Assembly (NCBI GenBank): GCA_034698045.1 | Contig: JAQGAU010000552.1 | Coordinates: 1 to 26,391, forward strand | Source of the DNA: Paramacrobiotus richtersi | Taxonomy: Eukaryota; Tardigrada; Eutardigrada; Parachela; Macrobiotidae | DNA length: 26,391 bases | Direction of reading: 5' to 3' | In this document: positions 20,282-26,391 of the stretch, one piece after another | Numbering within the stretch: position 1 is the stretch's first letter | Layout of the letters: every line of letters begins with the position of its first letter | Position numbers and translations under genes: made by a program | Notes under the pieces: model-generated | Seen by the model: the letters and a program-made list of their open reading frames with translations, nothing else | The model's database searches: none | Told to the model about the DNA's origin: nothing

Positions 20282-23200
20282 TCATTTATTAACGTAGTTC
20301 AGGAACAGTTTCCGCAAAATCCTGGCTTCAACGGCCACGGACACTGGCTTGCCCATATTCAACACATTTTCCGTTGGCATCAGCTTTCCAATTTCTATAA
20401 AAGAATTCTTCACCCTTCACATACATTCTTCACCGTTCATTATTTTATTGTTAGTATCAATCAGCGTAATCACCTTCGCACTGCTTGAGAAATTCAATAC
20501 ACTCCTGAATCACAGCATGTTCCATATTCAGCTCGTGTTGACATATTTTGTGCAATGCCGCCAGAAGGACCGGTTTAGCATATGACCAGCTTTCTTTATC
20601 CAGCTTCTGCGCTACTGCCGGCTCGAAACTGCGAAGAATACGACTGATGCCGAACTGAAAATTCCCTTTGCTGCAGTACAAGGTTCTGGAAAAAATAATT
20701 ATCAAGTTGTGGAATTTCTAGTAGAGTGCCACTACAAGTATGTCACATTATCGCATTTCGATAAATTTAAGGGTTTAAGCTTCCGTTCCTCACCCAACAA
20801 CTAAATTGATGAGGCATAAAGAGGAGCTGTTCTCTAATGCAGAAGGACTATCAGGAATGGGGCTTCGCTTGTTGCGTTCTTCCGCTTCTTCCACACGTCG
20901 CAAGATATCTTCCGCTTCCTCGTTGCGCGACACCATAATGTAAGACACACACAAGTTTGCCAACAAAATCGGGCTGACCTAAGAATAAAGAAGATCTTCT
21001 AAAAGAACACAAAATATATTATATGAAAAATTTCGTAAAGTGCATACTTGAAGTATGTATGCGCATTACATTGTATAAACAAATCAGCATTTCTCAGTGA
21101 TTCATGATGCTCAACAAAAAGATCACTCGATAGAACGTTTGGTGTAAGAAATATGATGCACAAAATTAAAATCACCAGAAAGGCAGTGGCGGTTTCCGCT
21201 GAATCCTCACCTTAAGCAGATCAGTTAGCTGATTTCGTGTGATCGTCTCATAAAATTTTGCCGCTTCTTGATAATTTTCCATCATAAACAAAGCGTGCGC
21301 CATGTTTGTCCGCCAGACTGATAGGTCTGATAAAAACTCATGGCATCGCTTTAGCTGTTTCTCCACTTGAGGGAAATTTTTGCGCTCCCAGTACATGAGT
21401 GCCTGAGACATTACTGCCGCCAGCAACCTACAAGATTAGACGTATATAAGTTTATTGTTATTAGTTTACAGAAAATTTCTCCGTACTTCCCCAAAAAGAT
21501 TTAAAATATATTACAGACATTTTCATACAAAACTGTCTTTCGTTAGCAACTCACTTTAAGATAACTTGATCGTATTCGCTTTCCACAGCCTTCACTTTAT
21601 CCATGACATTCTCTTTCCGGCGAAGCTTTTCTTGGTTCGACAGCTTCCGCAGCTGATCTTGAAACCGTGTTATCAGTTCCTCGTACCGAAGGTACGCTTC
21701 TTCCGGAGATGTTTGTAGAATAATACATGCTTCGAAGAAGCTATAAGTATCCTATGAAAATGCAAAAAACGTCCTAACTCGCATTCGATCTCTGTACGTG
21801 TACATCTTCCACTTGCATCAGAAAGCTGTGTATAACAGATTTCAATGTTCTCAGCCATAAAATCCGCGGCCACCTCATAATGCTGCTCTCTTAAATATAA
21901 CGTGATCAGATTGCTCAACGCTTCCTTCGGAAAAGATGGTTGTGAGACAACATGGGATAACATTTGGATACTCTCCTCAGGGTCAGTTTCGCTCTCCAAA
22001 ATAGCTTTGTTATGCAAGGTCACCAAGTCCACATCCTCCTCGTACCGGCTGGGAATGTTCAGCAGTTCGTCTTTTGCTGAAGTCACTAAGACATCAGCAA
22101 ATGTAAAAAAAACGCGAGCACAGTCATGTAATCACAAAATCATTCGGATACATTGATTTTTCAGAAAGGAGTCGGTTTCTAAAGAAAATCATTTACACAG
22201 TACGTGTTTTTGTATAAGCTTAATTAATAATTATTTATAACGTAAAACGAATCATGTTTAACACTTTGAAACCATCTCTCAACAAAATATTTACAGTTTC
22301 CAGCGCGATGTTCAATCGCAGCCCGCAGATTATATGCTTCTATCAGGAAAGAATTCTGCAAAGCCGGGGAATTTCGGACAATTTTAATCTGCTCGCCGTC
22401 CACTTTCGGTTGCGGTGTAAATTCTGGATTATTGGACAAAGCCTTCGCTATAACTTCGTTGCAATACTTCATGGCTTGCCGCATATCGTTCATTTCGTAG
22501 TAGCTTACTGCGAGAGCATATGTTGTTCCTGTTGAAAAATCCCAAATGTATGTTAACGATTCTTCTCCAAGAAGTCAAAATCTTTGTTTATACACACTTG
22601 CTCGAAATCCACCAAGTGCCAAGGAATGGGAGAATTTAGCAACTGCATCGCTGTATTCCTTGTCTTGGAAAAAGGCGCAGCCCTGATTATGATGAAGAGC
22701 GGGACTGTTACTTACGGATTTTTCCAGCAAGTTCTGAAAATATTACACAAATTTTTCTAGGAAGTAGGTATTAATTCTGGCAGCAAAATAATTAAACAGC
22801 AAAATGGTTGTGTGAAACGGAACAGCAACTAAATCGTCAACATAAGAACTACCAATATAGTATACGCAATTAAAAATGTTGTGTTGCAGTTAAATGAATA
22901 ATGCTCAGAGTACACGAAAATGCGAGCTTGTAAACATTATCACACTTACTTTACATTCTTTGGTTTCTTCCTCCTGGAATCTAATAGCCGCTCGCAGAGT
23001 CAGCAGCGCATCCGGTTCAATACGGGATGACACGGAGTTCAAAACCTTCATCGCCTCAGCAGGAAATCCAGCTTTAGCCAGACACTGGACATAACACATC
23101 CAGTAGGATGCGTTATCCGGAACAATGGTCGTTAGCCGCTCATAGGAGTCGGCAGCGTTCACGAAATCCTGTAGCGCGATGTAGCACCAACCAAGGACAG

Positions 23201-23467
23201 AGTGAACTGCCTGGGACTAAGAAAACATAATCCACGTTTTATTTACCGCGTGTTTCATGAAAAGCGTCGAGATTGAGTAGTTGTTACCATCGGTGCCACT
23301 TCCGCTTTGGGACGGAGAAATTCCACCACTTCGGCATATTTTCCAGCCGCGATCTAAACAGGCAGTGAATGGTAAGTCTGAATATCAAATATGCAGGAAA
23401 TTACTGTACTTACCGAATCATATACAAAAGATGTGTAGTCGCCTTCTCGGACCCGAGAGTGATGCAT
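20282..23467 (-). CDS. TTC30: Tetratricopeptide repeat protein 30 / intraflagellar transport protein 70
   Basis: Eleven exons in coding order: 23467-23414, 23353-23288, 23216-22950, 22733-22598, 22528-22295, 22085-21817, 21751-21555, 21427-21211, 20978-20794, 20685-20474, 20394-20282. Every phase matches, giving 649 residues (vertebrate TTC30 about 665). IFT70 is an all-TPR superhelix of the IFT-B1 core that wraps IFT52; loss impairs ciliary assembly (zebrafish fleer, worm dyf-1). Family landmarks: REGDYTSFVY near the start, VLGWCYIALQDF, LRAAIRFQEE, AYNLRAAIEHRAGN, DLVTLHNKAIL, AADFMAENIEICY, the SPEEAYLRYEELI segment, MAHALFMMENYQEAAKFYE, LLANLCVSYIM, TLYCSKGNFQFGISRIL, and a short last exon with MGKPVSVAVEAR matching the family C-terminus. 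Intron 6 (21816-21752) uses a GC donor (GCAAGT), the only choice that keeps frame and length. The start was chosen because it aligns with the family N-terminus. Confidence 0.96.
20285..20290 (-). terminator. AATAAA overlapping the TTC30 stop codon
   Basis: The coding strand reads AATAAATGA, so a canonical polyadenylation hexamer overlaps the last codons and stop. If used, the 3' UTR would be only 10-30 bases. It may simply encode Asn-Lys. Confidence 0.25.
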
Positions 23468-24316
23468 TTTACCATCGGACTACCATTCGCAAGCAGCTTG
23501 TCGCAATTAATCCCGTTTGTATGGAGGCTCAGGACGGATTACGGGCCGATCATCTTTGCAAAATTAGCCTATATTCAATTCGTAATTTTTAGTACTCGTA
23601 GTCAGTAGCCATCAGTCTTTTTTTTTCGTTGCAGAATTCTAATATATACCTTACCACTCAAATTTGGAAATTCACAGCAACAATTTTAACAGCAAACCAG
23701 CGGACGGGTTCAGCAACGGAAAATCGATCGGATGTCCGATCTTCCCAGTCTGTTCTCATCTCGTACTGGAGCTCGAAACCGTGCCACATTATTTTACGCA
23801 TAACGGTTTATCAACTGCCGGCCGACCTGTACATATACTTAGGTACTCATCCAGCCTGATCCAGGTGAAATGGTGCCATAGTCACATACAGTACCATAGG
23901 TATCAAATCTTCAATTACAGTACGAGGTACAGTAGGTATACGGTACCACGACAATCAGCAATCTCGCACAACAAACAACAGTCAATTTTGAAATCAAATC
24001 TGTATCAATACAGTACTAGTCGGCAAAAATAATACACTGACAATTGTGAGCTGTCCGCACCGCGTCTGCTTTTAATTTCATTCGGTCTGTACAGATTTAC
24101 ATGTAAGCAGAAAATGTGCAGTAAATCGAAAACGTCTCGATATCAAATAAAGAACGGCACAGCAATCACACGGAAAACATCGTACAATTAACGTACTGGC
24201 CAAATACCGAAGTAATTTGTACTGTAAACCTGGAACCTAAAAAACTCAAGAAACATCTATTCATCACTTTACCAACAAGGTTCCCAGTGTTCGTCGTCCT
24301 GTATAGGCACCGAAGT
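23468..24316. other. Spacer upstream of TTC30 and downstream of the KH gene
   Basis: Both neighbours are on the minus strand, so this holds the TTC30 promoter and the KH 3' UTR. It is rich in short TACAGTA/GGTACC-like words (about 23870-24010). A weak X-box-like site lies at 23479-23493 and the shared 17-base motif at 24095-24111. Open frames on the plus strand show no domains. Confidence 0.5.
23479..23493. promoter_or_regulatory. X-box-like candidate just upstream of TTC30
   Basis: ACTACC-ATT-CGCAAG keeps the ACC/GCAA core of an RFX X-box with a 3-base spacer, but four outer positions deviate. It lies 12 bases before the TTC30 ATG. Similar in form to the site upstream of IFT52. Confidence 0.15.
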
Positions 24317-24811
24317 TCAGTCCCAAGGCTCCGTGGCAACTTCACCCACAAACGAACACGCCGGGTGTGATTCGCCTTCTTCTTTCCCATCCACAGCGGA
24401 CTCATTCCCACTCCCATTATTCCAGCCACATTGTCCCTGCCCGCCGGATTCCATTTTAAACGGTTGGTACGACGCGATGGGGAACTGTTGGTGTGGTTCA
24501 TCCTCATCATCACTCTCGGCATACATGATTCTTCTATGAACGTCGCGAATATTGTCACGCATTTCGTCCTCCTGTCGCATCCGCTCGCTGTGGTCCACAC
24601 AGCGCTGGATCAGACGTTTCGCGTGGGTTCGTGCCGGTCGTCGGCCGGACACGAAGATCTTGACCACCGCACTGCCCTTTGCATCCCGACTCATGACGTC
24701 GATCTTTGCCCGTGATTCCACTTGCATCTGGGCGATACGAGTCCCCTGCCGGCCGATGACATTTCCGGCTGCGTATTCGGGGATGGTGAGTTCTTCTTCA
24801 CAGTAATCGGC
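24317..24811 (-). CDS. KH-domain RNA-binding protein, last exon only (5' part not found)
   Basis: Terminal exon of 164 residues, bounded upstream by the 3' splice site TTTTGTAG before 24811; the in-frame TAG in that site shows it is an intron edge. Residues 5-70 form a type I KH domain: EEELTIPEYAAGNVIGRQG with the RNA-contacting GxxG loop (G20-R-Q-G23), the following helix TRIAQMQVESRAKI, a variable loop, the strand AVVKIFVSG and a C-terminal helix THAKRLIQRCV. After it comes a charged helix rich in Arg/Glu (about 70-95), an acidic patch (ESDDEDE) and a low-complexity Gly/Asn/Glu tail. KH domains bind single-stranded RNA. The arrangement recalls Tudor-KH-type proteins, but no Tudor domain is present and I do not name it. 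The N-terminal exons must lie beyond a long intron, probably off the right edge. Confidence 0.78.
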   Translation of the reverse strand, partial: ADYCEEELTIPEYAAGNVIGRQGTRIAQMQVESRAKIDVMSRDAKGSAVVKIFVSGRRPARTHAKRLIQRCVDHSERMRQEDEMRDNIRDVHRRIMYAESDDEDEPHQQFPIASYQPFKMESGGQGQCGWNNGSGNESAVDGKEEGESHPACSFVGEVATEPWD

Positions 24812-25088
24812 CTACAAAATACACGATGTTTCTTTCTTTATTTCACGATAGCGGTCCTCCAGGCTAGTAATCTGAGCTATTCAGCAGGTAGATTCATTCT
24901 CAGAAATTTTTCCGTTCTATGTAATCATGTTACCGATATAAAGGTGCAAATGAACACAAATCCAACTGGTAGGCGGTACTGGTGAGGTTACAGCGAACGA
25001 CAGAATAACGTAATATATACTAGCTGAAGGTCTCTCTTCGTTCGCCCTTTGAACAAGCGAGCGCGCGAGCATTTACCGTTTCACAACA

Positions 25089-25262
25089 AAAACCTTGTTA
25101 AATAATATTATATACTAATAATGAAGTTAATATTACATGAGTATGAGTATTAGAATTAATTTATTCATTAATGTTATTATTATTCATTTATTCATTAGTG
25201 AATGTTATTTATTCATAATTCATAATAACATTCATAGTATTATTGAATAATATTACTGTTAA
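25089..25262. repeat. AT-only low-complexity tract with TTATTCAT repeats and a hairpin
   Basis: Almost entirely A/T, with TTATTCATT-like units repeated several times. A 10-base perfect inverted repeat (GAATGTTATT at 25200-25209, complement at 25224-25233) can form a hairpin with a 14-base loop. TAATATTAC occurs twice (25128-25136, 25248-25256). Confidence 0.7.
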
Positions 25263-25850
25263 TAACACAATACCACCACCGGCTATCCCGCCGGGCACTG
25301 GGCAGCCCGCCGGCAGGACATCCCGATGGACAGAAACACCAAACCGTGTGATCCTCATGGCATTGCTTTCGAAGATGTACTTACACAATTATTGTTTATT
25401 TATTATCCCCTTCGTTCGAAGTCCTAACGGTCAATCTTAGTGTTATGCTCATTGCTCAAATGACATTGGCCGTGTGGCCACGTTCAGACTGACCATAAAA
25501 ACCAGTAACTGCTGCTAGTTTTTTTTAAAAGGTCAGAACAGCAGTGCAAATGTTAATCAAGAATATGTGCTATGTATTTGTAAAAGAAAGCAGTTTTTAT
25601 CGTCCCTGAAACTTTCTTTGACGCCATCGTCAGATTCGTTAATGGTTTGAGTTACTCATTACGCATGAGAGAAACCGCACCTTTCGACGTGCGTTTGCTG
25701 GAACCGTTAAGGAAAAAACAATGCCCACAAAGTAGCCTTGACAGATCTGACTGGAGTTGTTTCGGTTATAAACTTGGCTGTTATGCATTTCTAGTGTTCC
25801 TGTACATTAGTTTACAAACATTTTTCCACCGACTAAAACTCACGTTGTCA

Positions 25851-25870
25851 TTTCAAAATGCATTTTGAAA
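25851..25870. repeat. Perfect 20-base palindrome
   Basis: TTTCAAAATGCATTTTGAAA is identical on both strands with no spacer. The surrounding 300 bases are rich in TTTCAAA/TTTGAAA words, so it may be part of a decayed repeat family. Confidence 0.75.
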
Positions 25871-26391
25871 GTTGAAACTTCGATACCATTTCGACGAAAC
25901 TGCACAAACATATTTCACAGTCGAAAAATAGTACAGCATGAACCATGGCGAAAAATCCGGTTTTCGAATACTTTCAGATTTCAAATTTCTATAATCAAAA
26001 AAGCTCTTAGAAGCTGCAAAACATGTACATTTATGACAACTTGACCGTTTTAACCTAATTTTATGATAACTGCAGGATAGTTTTTGCATTTTGCGAAATT
26101 TCAAATCGAAAAGTAATTTCAAGATTGTCGCATTAAAATATCTCAGCTCATTTTAGTGAATAATGTGCAATGATTTAATGGCAGATTTGAAAACTAATAT
26201 TTCATGGCAGTTCTAAAAATTAATATTTCAGTTGCGTTGGCGTATGACTGCCGCTGAAGTAGAGTACAATAGGCTGATCACAACAGCAGGGTGTCCTTAA
26301 GCGGAGAGTCCGTGCGGGTACTCGGCGTTACAAAAGCCTCACTTTTAATCTGCACTGCCAGAGACGGCTATGTTAAACCAAGTACCCATAC

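Larger units (their letters stand above)
24812..26391. other. AT-rich non-coding DNA at the right edge (probable KH-gene intron)
   Basis: No exon with a KH-like or other recognisable reading was found on either strand. It contains a TTATTCAT-rich low-complexity stretch, a short GC-rich island at about 25270-25350, a perfect 20-base palindrome at 25851-25870 and a possible DNA-transposon trace near 26288-26330. If the KH gene continues to the right, all of this is intron. Confidence 0.45.

Noticed and set aside
19940-20488. Plus-strand open frame of 182 codons starting in an ATGA overlap with the GST copy 4 stop
   Set aside because: It overlaps the last two TTC30 exons in antisense, has no recognisable domain, and stop-start coupling of this kind is not expected in an animal gene. 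Its length is unusual, but I see no positive evidence.
20457-20705. TTC30 ending at the stop at 20457, directly after the exon with FLKQCEG
   Set aside because: A GTGATT donor at the Glu codon and a phase-1 exon at 20394-20282 restore the family C-terminus, so the earlier stop lies in an intron.
25128-25256. Two TAATATTAC nonanucleotides, as found at rolling-circle origins of some small DNA viruses and related elements
   Set aside because: The tract is almost pure A/T, so the word is not surprising; neither copy lies in the loop of a GC-rich stem and no Rep-like frame is nearby.

Overview
This is animal nuclear DNA. Every confident gene is split by GT-AG introns (one GC-AG). There are no bacterial-style operons, the non-coding DNA is AT-rich, and the protein families are metazoan: C-type lectins with signal peptides, two intraflagellar-transport proteins, sigma-class glutathione S-transferases and a KH RNA-binding protein. 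The short introns, compact spacing and sigma-GST expansion suggest an invertebrate, probably ecdysozoan. A tardigrade is my first guess from the style of the GSTs, but I cannot prove it. All exon models come from reading the sequence: reading frame, splice consensus, phase matching across junctions, and recalled family alignments.

Layout. (1) 1-6471, minus strand: two C-type lectin-like genes. The left one (start 1356) is secreted and runs off the left edge. The right one (2842-6471) is a complete six-exon type I membrane protein with a signal peptide, two C-type-lectin-like domains, one transmembrane helix and a short tail. (2) 8066-9353, plus strand: IFT52 in two exons. (3) 10055-19943, plus strand: four tandem sigma-class GST genes with shared exon structure. 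Between the first and second GST lies a minus-strand fragment that looks like a lectin domain remnant. (4) 20282-23467, minus strand: TTC30/IFT70 in eleven exons, convergent with the last GST. (5) 24317-24811, minus strand: last exon of a KH-domain protein whose 5' part is not found. (6) 24812-26391: AT-rich non-coding DNA with a long palindrome and a possible trace of a DNA transposon.

IFT52 and IFT70 are known direct partners in the IFT-B1 core used to build cilia, so finding their genes about 11 kb apart, facing each other across a GST array, is the most notable arrangement here. The GST array records its own history: the first copy lacks an intron that the others have, the third copy has that intron displaced by 6 bases, and two copies have changes at the glutathione site. 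I see no clearly novel system. The best leads are the IFT gene pair, the diverged GST copies, the GC-AG intron in TTC30, the antisense lectin remnant and several perfect 20-base palindromes.
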